NCBI RefSeq assembly: GCF_933775445.1
Contig: NC_065873.1
Coordinates: forward strand, 9,362,001-9,426,000
DNA length: 64,000 nucleotides
Source of the DNA: Argentina anserina
Taxonomy: Eukaryota > Streptophyta > Magnoliopsida > Rosales > Rosaceae
Direction: 5' to 3'
Positions 11,577 to 23,253 of this stretch are shown piece by piece; positions within the stretch are counted from its first letter, which is position 1; each line of letters opens with the position of its first letter. Below the pieces are notes generated by a model. It was not told the DNA's origin, made no database searches, and saw nothing but the letters and a program-made list of their open reading frames with translations. The translations under genes were made by a program, and so were the position numbers.

Positions 11577-14500
11577 TCACTTGCTTGCCGTAGGATCAAG
11601 GAGAGAGATCTCCTCCACGTTATGCACCACAAAATTCTCATAGTACGGCTTCAAGCGATGTCCATTGACCGTGAATTCTTTATCAATCACAACACCTTTA
11701 ATCCTGATAGCACCAAAAGGAAAAATGTGAGTAACAACAAACGGTCCAAGCCACCTAGAACGGAGCTTGCCCGGAAACAATCTAAGTCGAGAATTAAACA
11801 AAAGAACTTTCTGCCCAACGACAAAGTGTTTCTTCCTAATCATGCGGTCATGGAACGTCTTAGTCTTCTCCTTGTAAACCATTGCCGAATCATAGGCCTC
11901 ATTTCGAATCTCTTCAATCTCATGCAATTGCAACTTCCTATTCAATCTGGCCTCATCAATGTCCATGTTAAAATTCTTCACAGCCCACCATGCACGATGT
12001 TCAAGCTCCACAGGAAGGTGGCACGCCTTGCCATAGACTAATCGAAATGGTGACATGCCTAGAGGAGTCTTGTATGCCGTCCTATAGGCCCAAAGAGCAT
12101 CATCCAATCGTTGAGACCAATCCTTGCGTGATGGTCCAACAAACTTCTCCAAAATTCTCTTGATCTCACGATTAGATAGCTCCACTTGTCCACTTGTTTG
12201 GGGGTGATAAGGCGTAGCAACCTTATGCTTGATTCCATACTTCTTCAAGAACGCCACAATGGTCCGGTTGCAAAAGTGAGATCCTCCATCACTAATGATA
12301 ACTCGCGGGATACCAAACCTAGAGAAAATGTTAGAACGAAGGAAATCTGCAACAACTCGAGAATCATTAGTCCGGGTGGCCTTTGCTTCCACCTATTTCG
12401 AAACATAGTCAACACAAACGAGTATGTACAAGAAACCATTAGAGCTAGGAAAAGGTCCCATGAAATCAATACCCCAACAATCAAATATTTTAACATATAT
12501 AATCGGTGTCATAGGCATTTGATCCCTAGATCCTAAGTTTCCCATGCGTTGGCATCTATCACAAGTCATGCAAAAATGATATGCATCTTTGAAAATCGTA
12601 GGCCAAAAGAAACCACATTCTAACACCTTAAGAGTAGTCCTACATGAACCAAAGTGTCCTCCACAAGATTCAGAATGGCAAAAAGTAAGTATAGAATGAT
12701 GTTCAGATTCAGGGACACACCTCCTAATGATTTGATCAACACAATGTTTCCACAAGTATGGTTCATCCCAAAAATAATACTTAACTAATGCCTTGAGTCT
12801 ATTCTTTTGAGCATGCGATAAAGTATCCAGAAATTGCTTAGAAACTAGATAATTCACAATATCTGCATACCATGGCTCACTTACCTCAACTCGAAAGAGT
12901 TTCTCATCCGGGAAACTCTCTTGGATAGCCAAGGGCTCGGCATCTCTCACCAAACGACTCAAGTGATCCGCCACAACATTGTCACTGCCCTTCTTGTCCT
13001 TGATCTCGAGATCGAACTCTTAGAGTAAGAGAATCCATCGAATCAATCTTGGTTTGGCATCCTTCTTCGTCATTAAGTACTTCAAAGCTACATGGTCAGT
13101 GTAAACAATAACTTTGGATTGAAGTAAGTAAGAACGAAACTTATCTAGAGCAAAGATCACGACAAGAAGTTATTTTTCAGTTGTGGTGTAGTTTTGTTGA
13201 GCATCATTGAGCGTTGGTGAGGCATAATAGATGGCATAGGGCTCCTTATCCTTCCTCTGCCCTAGCACGGCTCCAACTGCATAGTCGGAGGCATCACACA
13301 TCAACTCAAATGGCAAGGACCAATCCGGCGGTGCCATGATTGGTGCCGAAGTTAAGAGCTTCTTCAAAGTCTCGAATGCAAGCTTGCAATCATCATCAAA
13401 GTGAAAGGGAACGTCCTTTTGAAGCAATGAACTCATTGGTCTCGCAATCTTGGAAAATTCCTTGATAAACCTATGATAGAAACCTGCATGTCCAAGAAAC
13501 GATCGAACATCCCTCACACTTGTGGGGAGGGGTAAGTGACGCACAAGATCTATTTTAGACTTATCAACCTCAATTCCTCTAGATGAAACAATATGGCCTA
13601 AGACAATGCCTTGCGTGACCATGAAATGACATTTTTCCCAATTCAACACCAAGTTAGTTTCTTCACAACGTTCAAGCACAAGTTCAACATTCTCTAGGCA
13701 AGTTTCGAAATTTTCACCATAGGCAGAAAAATCATCCATGAAAACTTCAATTTTAGAACCAATATACTCAGAGAAAATGTGATACATGCAACGTTGAAAC
13801 GTACCTGGAGCGTTGCATAAACCAAAAGGCATGCGACGATAAGCAAACGTACCAAAAGGGCATGTGAACGTAGTTTTTTCTTGATCTTCTTCCGCAACAC
13901 TTATTTGATTGTATCCACTATATCCATCAAGGAAACAATAGAAAGAATGACCAGCTAACCTCTCAAGCATTTGATCAATGAATGGCAATGGCATATGGTC
14001 CTTCCTTGTTGTAGCATTGAGCTTCCTATAGTCAATACATACTCGATAACCGGTCACTGTCTTTTGAGGCACCAACTCGTTCTCTTTGTTCTTTACCACC
14101 GTGATTCCTGACTTCTTTGGGACAACTTGAATGGGAGAGATCCACCTACTATCCGAGATGGGGTAGATCACGCCACAATCGTGTAACTTAGTGATTTCAT
14201 CCTTTACAACTTGCATCATTGGTGGGTGAAGGCGTCTTTGACCTTCCTTGGTTGGTTTGGCACCATCTTCAAGCAAAATTCGGTGCACACACATGGTAGG
14301 GCTAATTCCTTTGATGTCGGCTAGGGTCCATCCTATTGCCGTCTTGTGTCTCTTTAACACTTCAATCAATCTCTCTTCTTGTTCCTCGTTGAGTGCAGAG
14401 GAAATGATCACTGGCTATGTATCCTCATCAAACAAAAACGCATACTTCAAGTGGTCCGGAAGAACCTTAAGATCAAGCTTTGGGGCTTGCACCACAGAAG

Positions 14501-17115
14501 GAAGATTCTTGTTAGTAGTTAAGAGAATTGGACTAGGAGAGACATAGCTTACCTCACTTGCAACCTCGAGAGAGGTCACGTTCTCAAGAATGAAGGATGG
14601 CACGGCAGCTTTAGTTTCTAACTCCGAAATGTTAGAACCATTACTTGTAAATCCGGCCCCTTGGGCAATGGTGAATGCCAACTCGTCATGTGCCAAGGTA
14701 TCTAGATAGTTATCTACAAGGGAATCAAGAATGTCAATTGAAAAACAATCACTTAACTCCGAGAGAGGATACCTCATAGCTTCAAAGATGTTGAAGCTAA
14801 TCACTTCACCATCGAACTCAAAGGTGAGTAATCCACTAAACACATCAATTTTTGTTCGTGCAGTCCTCATGAAGGGACGGCCCAACAAGATAGGGACATC
14901 CTTGTCATCTGCTTCAGTTGGCTCCATGTCAATGACATAGAAGTCGGCAGGGAAAATTAAGCTCGAAACCTGCACAAGAACATCTTCAACATATCCCAAA
15001 GGAACTTTGTTGGAACAATCAGCCAATCGAATCACAACATTGTCACGTTTCAAATCACCTAGACCTAGGTCCTCATAGATATAGTATGGCATTACATTGA
15101 TAGATGCACCTAAGTCTAGCATTATCTTTTCAAATGTCATGTTTCCGATTGTACAAGGGATAGAAAAACTCCCTGGATCCTTAAGCTTTGGTGGTAGCTT
15201 CCTTTGGAGCACGGCAGAAACCATCTCACTCATTGTGACAACCTCCTTCTCTCGAGTCATCCTCTTATTGGTGCACAATTCCTTCAAGAACTTAGCATAC
15301 CTAGGATTCTGTTGTATGCATTCAATAAGAGGCATGTTCACTTCCACCTTCTTGAAAATGTTGAGCATGGCTTGATCAGAGTCATCCTTCTTTTGCTTTG
15401 CAAATCTACTAGGGAAAGGAACACTAGGAAGATCATTCGTTGAAACCAAACCACTAGAGTTAGGGTCCTTACCTTTGTCATGCATGACATGATCACCTTG
15501 TGGTAGAGGCATGGCATTATTAGCCTTAGAGGAGGCAGGGTCTTTCTCTAAGTCCTTGACATTGAAACTCTTGGCATCTTGTCCTTTAGAAGGCACGGCC
15601 TTCTTGTTTTGCTGCAATGGAGCATCCAAGATCCTCCCACTTCTTGTAATCATGGCCTTCACGTTAAGATTAGGCTCATTTTGGCTCGGCAACTTTCCTC
15701 CTTCATGGATCTTGCCCATGAAGTCAATCACTTGTCCCATCTGCTTCTTAAGCTCAGTTATATCCTTAGAATGAGCTTGTTGACCTGTAACTAAAGCTTG
15801 AGTAGCAGAGTTTAAATTTTGTTGCCCTTGAGCAAGAGACTTCAAAAATTCATCATAGTTAGGTGAAGATGCATTATTCGAACCATGAACATTAGAGTTA
15901 AAGGGAGCAGAACCTTGAGGTACCTGAGGCCTCACAAATAAACCTGAAGGACGAGGTCCTTGACCTTGAGCATTGTTGTTCCAACGAAAATTTGGATGAT
16001 CTCTAAGTCCAGGGTTGTATGTGTTCGAGTAAGGATCGTACCTAGGCCTTTGTTGCCCCATGAAGTTCAACTCTTCTTTAGTCATTGCACCATTTGGACA
16101 ATTTTCAGTCGTGTGATCTTTGAAAGAACAAATAGCACATGCTTGATTGTTGATGCTCGAACCATTGAATGCCTTGACTAGAACGTCAAGCTTCCTTTCT
16201 AAAGTAGCCATCTGATTTCTTGCATCAACATCATACACCCCACGGCTCTTGCTTCCTCTCTTCTCCTTGGAACTAAATTGGCGATTGTTGTCAGCCAAGT
16301 CATCAATCAAGGTGTAAGCTTCTTGACCGGTCTTGTTCATGAATGTGTAGCCACATGCCGAGTCTACCATGCTCTTATTGGTGGTGTCGAGTCCTTCATA
16401 GAAGAATTGCACCAAGTCATCCAATGAAATACCATGGTGAGGGCATTTCCTTTGTAGTTCTTGAAATTCCTCCCATGCCTCATAGAGCGAATCACCATCT
16501 TTTTGAGTGAAGTTCTGAATCTCCCTTCTAAGTCTTTTCGTGAGTTGAGCAGAGAAGAATTGCTTTAAGAACCTCCTAGTCATTTCGTCCCATGTGGTGA
16601 TTATTCCTGCAGGCAAAGAGTACAACCAACGCTTAGCATCATCCTTAAGGGTAAATGGAAAAAAGAGCAACCTCAAGCCTTCTTGAGAAAGATGATGAAT
16701 TGATTGGAGCTTGCAAATGTCCAAGAACTACCTAAGGTGAACATTAGGGTCTTCCATTGAAGAACCAGAGTACTTAGGCAGCTGCCCAAGCAATTGAACT
16801 GGGATGGAGAAGTTAGCTTCATCAGGTGGAGTGAAAGCAATGCATGAAGGTGATTCAGGGGTGGTGGGAATGAATGCATTCTTGAGTGCCATTGGAGCAC
16901 AAACAAGAATTATGTCATGGTCCGCAATTGTGTCGAGCTCGGAATTGAAGATGAAGGGGAATGTAAGATCCTCCTCTTCTTCTGATCTAGGTGAAGAGTT
17001 TAAGATTGAATTGCTTGGAGATGTTTCGAAATCTAAAGGTCCACTTGTGAAAGAGTTGTTTAAATCTCTAAGTGCTTGAATTCGATCCTTGAGCTCTTGT
17101 GTTCTCTTAGATATA
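11577..17115 (-). pseudogene. Gypsy gag-protease-RT-RNase H-integrase, one frame with five stops
   Basis: The polyprotein would supply capsid, protease, polymerase and integrase for retrotransposition. A single frame runs from 17110 down to the TAA at 11577 with no frameshift, interrupted by stops at 16730-16728, 14417-14415, 13172-13170, 13022-13020 and 12395-12393. Domains in order: gag core (DDAKRWLYSLPAG); zinc knuckle CAICSFKDHTTENC (CX2CX4HX4C); protease with LDLGASINVMPY; RT with PFGLCNAPGTFQRCM and the FMDD box; RNase H starting CDASDYAVGAVLGQ; integrase with an HHCC finger, D in [11 protein letters not shown] in ISDGGSHF and E in GQVELSNRE. It ends in RLKPYYENF with no chromodomain. 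The first codons of gag lie at 22489-22478, separated by the nested plus-strand element; the ATG at 17165 is an artefact of that insertion. Confidence 0.93.
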
Positions 17116-17132
17116 TGATAGGAGCACAAAGT

Positions 17133-20100
17133 TAGATATTCGATTACTCTGGTGCATGGGACCAAAATTGGATCTCAGAGAACTATTGACTGACATACAT
17201 CTCGGTGATGGAGTCGATAGGGGGCTTGCCCTCCATAGTTCAACAAATGAGTCATACCATGTTCACTATCTCTGAATTAGCTATCCGGTCATCTGAAACA
17301 ATGATTCAAAATTGTGTTTAGACATCCATACTTAGGCCGCACGTCCACTTTGGTTTACAACTTAGAATCAATTAATCATTTAATTGTTTGAATAACAACT
17401 TAAGAATGCTGAAGCATGAAATCGATTGAAAAGTAACTTGTAAAAAAAAATTGACATATAATAATTGTAATTGGGTGTACTTTTTTTTAGGTTTATTTAG
17501 TTGAGAAATTAAAACGAACTTAAACATAAAATTTGACATTATGTTGGATTGGTTGTTAAGCTTGGTTTCGTTTCTTTTTCCCCTTAACATGTGCTTATTA
17601 TATTTGAATGACTTTTGACATGTTTGTGACTTGTATATCAATAACTTCCTAATTGTTTTCTCTAACCTTTGCATTGTATCTTAATGATCTAATTCTAATT
17701 GCATTCATTTTGCATCTCATTCATGTGGAATTTTAAATTCCACGGAATATCATATGGCTAGAGGAACATAGTCCCTTAAGGACCTCACGTCCTATGTTAT
17801 GTTTGGTAGGTTCCCACTTTCACTAATGATTTTAATTGAGATTCTACAGATTTATAGTGAAGTGACCAGCAATGAGCTCAAGAATATACTACAAGGTTGG
17901 ACAACAAAATGGGGGAGGAGAAACCCCATAATGTGTCACCTATAAAATGATTGAAAGGAAAACTCGGTCTAAGCTATTAGACTTTAAATTTAAGCGCTTG
18001 TTGGGAGGCAACCCAATTTTGATTTTTTACTCTTTACTCTTTATTTGGTTATTGTTTTTGTTCTTATTGATTTGTTTTGTGCGTGTGTAGGTTAGTTTTC
18101 GAGAAAACGTGAAGAGGAGCAAAACATGTTCGTTCAACAGAATCTGGTAGAAACAGTCCATCGACTTCGGCAGACTGTATCTCCTAGCTCATAGGGAATT
18201 ATAATATGTGCTTTATATGGAAACAAAGGTATTTGAGCCTAGTTTCTGTAACATTTTACAGAACTGGATTTAGAGGTCTACATCATTCCCAGTTGCAATT
18301 TTAAGGCAGCAAGGTCGTGTCAGAAATTCAGAACTCGTGCAGTTGCAGTCCGGAAACGGCAAAACAGGGAGTACTTTCGGCCTAACTGGGCAGTCGTGCC
18401 ATACATGGATTGAAAGCTTGTTGTGTTATCTTCAACTTTCATTCAGGCCACTTGTCCATTTCGGCTGTTTAAGTCAACGGAAATCAGGTACAAAGAGGTA
18501 AAGGTCATTCCAGTTTTTGATTCTATGAACCTGTTTTTCGTGACAAATTTGCAGGGGCGTAACTTTCTCCTCATTTGGAGTTACCAGACGTACTTCATAT
18601 GCTTGGAAAGCTAGAAACATCAGCTTTCTATTCCCACTGCTATCTTACTGATCGTAGATTATTTTCAAACGTTACGAAGCATGGAATGCAGGCTGTTGGA
18701 CCGCGCCATGGGGGGGCTTTTCTCATCATTTTCTCAACTCTTTCTCATGTGTTTATTTCCTTCTACTATGCTTTTGTCCTTCATTGGATTATTTATTTTT
18801 GACATTCATTGAGGACAATGCATGATTCGAGTGTGGGGGAAGGTTTACATGTTAGAGTCATAAAAAAAATTTGTTTGTATTTTTTATTTTGTTTTGAGTC
18901 TTAGGTATGCCTTTAACTATCTAGGATGAGTTGATCTTTGAATGATTGGTTGATAAATGATCACAAGATTGGAAATTGAACTTAATTGTTATTTGATGGT
19001 TAATCGATGTGTAGATTTTGTACGAACATGTAGTAGATGAGGATTTTGAAACTTAGGTACATAATGAGCATGTTCCTTGTTTAAATTCATGTAACCTTTG
19101 TGAGTTTCGAGCCATATATGTGCTTTCGTTTTTAGTGATATTCTATCGTTTATTGGCTATATAACCTCATTACATCTATTTTGATCAATTCATATGCCAT
19201 AGAATTGCAATGAACTAGAGAATGCTAGAACTTACTTTGTGAAACTTTCGAAACTTTTATCATAATATACTCTGATTTTGAAAAGGATTGTTGGATCTTT
19301 TTAGGAATTCCACCACTTAAGCCAAAAAGCCGTATGCCTTATTATGAGCCTTGCTTGGGACACCTTAGTATTAACCCATTTGAGCTTACGTTAAACCTTT
19401 TCTTTTCATCACCAACATGTTAATATCCTTGCTTAGTATAGTTATATCTCTACCTTGTTCTCGAGGCTTGGCAGAGCTGATATTTGATGTTAATATGGAG
19501 TGATGATTCGATTCAAGTGTGGGTTTATGCTATGTATGTATTTATGCCGTATGAAAAGGGTGAAAAGAAAAAAAAATAGAAAGATGCCGTGAGAAGAAAA
19601 AGTGAAAAATACATGAACACGGCTTGAAAAAAAAAATACAAAGAAGTTACGGCATAGCTATGTTTGATGTGATTTGGAGTTGTGATGTGTTTGTTGAAGG
19701 CTCAACAAAGTTATACTTTAGCCTTTGTCCATTTTCACACCGTTTAGAGTGAAGAATGGGTTCAACATGATGAAAATTAGTCCTTATCTTATGGAGTATG
19801 GCGACATAAGGTGAATGATTCTTGCTCTGCTAAGTCTTGAGGATGACCTTTGTGATTCTTTTTACCTAAGAAAATGATATCCTTACCGAGCCTAAGCCTA
19901 CCTTTTATAAAGATCCGCATGATTCTTAAAATGAGTAGCTCTTGATTTGTGGAGTTTGTTTCATGAGTAAGCATATGGTTTGGGTTCATTTGTGGATATG
20001 ATTTGTATATTTCATGAGGTTTTCGAATTCACTATGCATTCATAACTCTTATGTGTGAAAAGCTTTTAAGCATATGCCATGTTCTTGAGAGAAAAGATTC

Positions 20101-20404
20101 GGAGTACATATCCCTTGTGAGTTGAATTTGAACTTGTTTTGAACATGTTGAGCTTAATATCACTTATGTTTCTGCCATGTCTTACTTGTTATGCGAGATC
20201 TCATGTTTATTAACCATTGAATTCATTCTATCTATTTTGATTGAGTGTTATTCTTGATGCTATGAGTTTAAAGATCGCTGAGACAAAATGTTGAAGGCAT
20301 TATAGTTGAGTCATTAGTTTAGTTGTTTTGATTTTTGTTTTATGTTTTTGTTTCCCTTTTCTAGTGTTTGCTAAGGGACTAGCAAAGCTTAAGTGTGGGG
20401 TTGT
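17133..20404 (+). other. Interior of the nested derivative: leader fragment and 3' non-coding region
   Basis: Positions 17140-17375 correspond to the leader seen in reverse at 22925-22680. Positions 17376-17700 are AT-rich without recognisable content. From about 17700 the sequence is the family's post-pol region, including TTGAGGACAATGCATGATTC near 18810 and the conserved 19190-19440 block. It ends in the purine tract GCTTAAGTGTGGGGTTGT. Two diverged copies of the LTR module lie near 18175-18300 and 18550-18640. No reading frame here resembles a protein. Confidence 0.7.
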
Positions 20405-22476
20405 TGATAGGAGCACAAAGTGTGACGTTCTTAATATGTTTATGCCCTATTCATACTCTTTGTTACCTCTTATTTAGTATATTTTAGTTTCTTTTGTCTG
20501 AATAAGTGTCTAGGTAGAGCTTATATCAATTATGAATGAATTGATGATGAAATCGTGCTAAGTGTTAATAATCCTTGTTGAGATATGATTCCTTGTTCGA
20601 GTAGGATTCATCCTTTCGTATTTCTTTGTTTCTAACGTACTTATTCTTATTAGGAAATACAAATCCATGTTGGAGAAGAGAAGCAATCCTAGTTCCACAA
20701 GGAAAGAGAAGAAGATACACTTAAAAGCCCAATCAATGCAAGAATATAAATGCTGTTAAGATTCGTAGTCCAACTTCGACGGGGTCCCCTGAATAGCTCT
20801 GATCGAGTTAGAAGACGTACATTATATGAATAGAAAGCTATGTGAGTCTAGTTTCTGTAGGATTTGGAATCAAATCAATATCTTATTCCTACAAGGAGAT
20901 ATGACCGAATCATTGATCGGAGATCCAGTGAGCTCGACTAAATTATCTCAGCCATTGATTTGCTTTTGATCCAAGGGCTATGAGGGAAACTTGGGACTTT
21001 GTTCCTCCTGCATAGAGAGCACAAATATGTATCAGAATGTCCATAAATCCCTGCACCAAAGAATGTCAAAGAAGGCTTGCAGTAAATTAAATGAGAAGAT
21101 GCAAGAAAGTCAAAGAAGGCATGCATCAAATTTAATGAGGAGAGGTAAGAAAAATCAAACATGGCTGCAACAATTAAGACTTTTGTTGCCTCCCTAATTA
21201 AAAAGAAGAAATTTGTGCCAAAGAAATCAGCATTAAAAGAGGAAGAAGATATGCAATTAATGCAAAAGATATGCAATCCTTATAGAAATCAGAATTCTGG
21301 CAGTGCAGATCATCCAACTTTGACGGACTCCCCTGGACAGCTCAGAATGATTGAGAAAGTGCATGATATATGGATGAAAACCCACGGAAGTCTAGTTGAA
21401 ATTTCCAGTTGGAATCATCTCAATATCTATTTTCTAGATAAAGTTATGGCCATAACAAGGGACAAATGTCAGATCTGCCGAATCTAGGAAACCTCAACCA
21501 ATTTGGTTTCAACTTTGTGGACTTTAAGGCCATCCTCCCTTGGGTTTTTTCCTCTATATATAGCACCTCAATTCCACAGAAAAATATCATCAACCTTGCT
21601 CACAAGACTTGCCAAAGCTCTGCCTAAACACTTTCATTCACCAAGCATCATAGAATCCGAATTCACCACCCTTCACCATATTTTCTGTCCAAAGCTTGGG
21701 AGCCTAGGATACCATTCTCTTGAAGATCTTTTGCTACCACTGCCCAACCTTGGAGGAGATATTTGTAACTTTTGAATGACATGATGAATTAAGGTTTTCG
21801 ATTTTAATTCAATGATTTTAGGTTTTATGCCATGAGTTTCTGTTTATTTATGTTCTTAATTCATTTTCGGTGTGTTCTTATATTGCATGTGTGATTAAGA
21901 CAAGTAGTTGATGCCGCATATGTTAATCATTCAAAGTTAAAAACGATTTTGATACAAGTAGTTGATTAATTGTTTGTCCCCTTTGTTCCTCCACTAATTA
22001 TGATCTTAAGTTCGACATTGGATAGGTGCTTTAAACATGTTGATTTCTCTTTGTGATACGTAATTGCATGATGAATTGGTATGTTAGATTTCGTAGCAAG
22101 ACAAGTAGTTGAGCTCGATAATATCTATGTATTAGGAACTAAGTAGGAACTTGATGCATGATCAAATTTAAGATGAACTACGATACTTCCGGCATGAACA
22201 TGATTGAGAGTAGATTTCGTTACCTTTGTTCTTATGTTATTGTTTGGTGATTGCTTATGTGTTGGTTGGTTGATCACATGTACATATTAGTTTAGGTTTA
22301 TTTTATGTTTGATCCGAAATATATTCCAAAATCCTCAAACTCTTATGAATTCGTTGTTAAATGTTTGTGATTCTATGCCCTGGTTGGATCCCCGGTTTGT
22401 GAACGATACCCTCTTGCATTATACTACTAACGATGCTTACATGGCTAATATTGATCTCGACTAATCGAAGCGATCA
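20405..22476 (+). repeat. 3' LTR of the nested plus-strand derivative
   Basis: 2072 bp, TGATAGGAGCACAAAGTG to GCGATCA, homologous over its length to the reverse complement of 23254-25409 and 7888-9875. A TATA-type CTCTATATATAGCACC at about 21552 is the likely promoter. Modules lie at about 20786-20915 and 21330-21459. Confidence 0.9.
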
Positions 22477-23253
22477 ATATTTCAGACATGCATAATACCT
22501 GTGACACGAAAGTTAAAGAGTTAGCATTGAAGAATACACAATGAACACATATAAATCGGGCCTTCCCTTAGTCATTCACACGCACACTTATGGGGAAGGG
22601 CACGACACTATATTGTCAAGTTTACAAAGAGTTAGTTCTTTACGTTTACAAAAGTTCATACAATTCACAAGTTCTTTTTGCCATTTCAATGATTGAACGA
22701 TCGATTGATTCTAAGTTGTAAACCAAGGTGGACGTGTAGCCTAAGTATGGATGCCTAGACACAAGATCAAGTCTTTGTTTCAGAAGGCCTTGTAGCTCAA
22801 TCAGAGATAGTTAACATGGTAGGATTCATTTGTTGAACTACGGAGAGCGAACTCCCTATCAACTCCATCACCAAGATGTATGTCAGTCAGTAGTTCTCTG
22901 AGATCCAATTTTGGTCCCATGCACCAGAGTAATAAGAGAGCGTGCCCCTTACTCAGTTGGACTTAACCTCGTGTGTTAGACAAATCTCCAAGTGTTAATA
23001 AAAGCCGCCCTCGACCTCATGCGAACCCGAGAGCTAGCATGAAGGGTTAAGGCTAATATTAACAAAAGGGACTTTATCTATTCCGTTCGATTTACAACCT
23101 ACAACAATCATTCACTCAAGCACCAAAACAACAACCTAAGATATATTTATTATGTGAAACAAGATAAGAATATACAAATGTACACTATAAACAATGAATT
23201 CGACATTAAAAGTTAGGGATCCATAGAGATGGATCCCCGGCAATGGCGCCATT
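22477..23253 (-). other. Leader of the minus-strand gypsy element and first codons of gag
   Basis: In element orientation this is the 5' untranslated leader from the primer site to the gag ATG at 22489-22487. Four codons are readable before the target duplication. They continue in frame with the coding sequence at 17110 and below, which fixes the true gag start. The leader part 22680-22925 is repeated in inverted orientation at 17150-17375 inside the nested element. Confidence 0.8.
23231..23251 (-). other. Primer binding site of the minus-strand gypsy element
   Basis: Two bases inside the 5' LTR, the minus strand reads TGGCGCCATTGCCGGGGA. This resembles the complement of the 3' end of plant tRNA-Asp, the primer reported for Athila-type elements, with one apparent mismatch. 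The position next to the LTR supports the call. Confidence 0.8.

Larger units (their letters stand above)
17116..22476 (+). mobile_element. Plus-strand gypsy derivative nested in the minus-strand gag; internally deleted
   Basis: Begins TGATAGGAGCACAAAGT at 17116 and ends GCGATCA at 22476. The flanks are ATATA (17111-17115) and ATATT (22477-22481), a 5-bp target duplication with one mismatch. Only about 17 bp of the 5' LTR remain. Then follow a leader piece (to about 17375), AT-rich DNA, the post-pol region with its conserved GGGAGGCAACCC motif near 18005, and a full 3' LTR. The gag and pol genes are absent. It is therefore a non-autonomous deletion derivative of the same family as its host element, in the opposite orientation. 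Confidence 0.85.

Noticed and set aside
16728..17165. 145-codon frame starting at ATG 17165 as the natural gag N-terminus
   Set aside because: Its first codons fall in the inserted plus-strand element. The true start is at 22489, before the target duplication.
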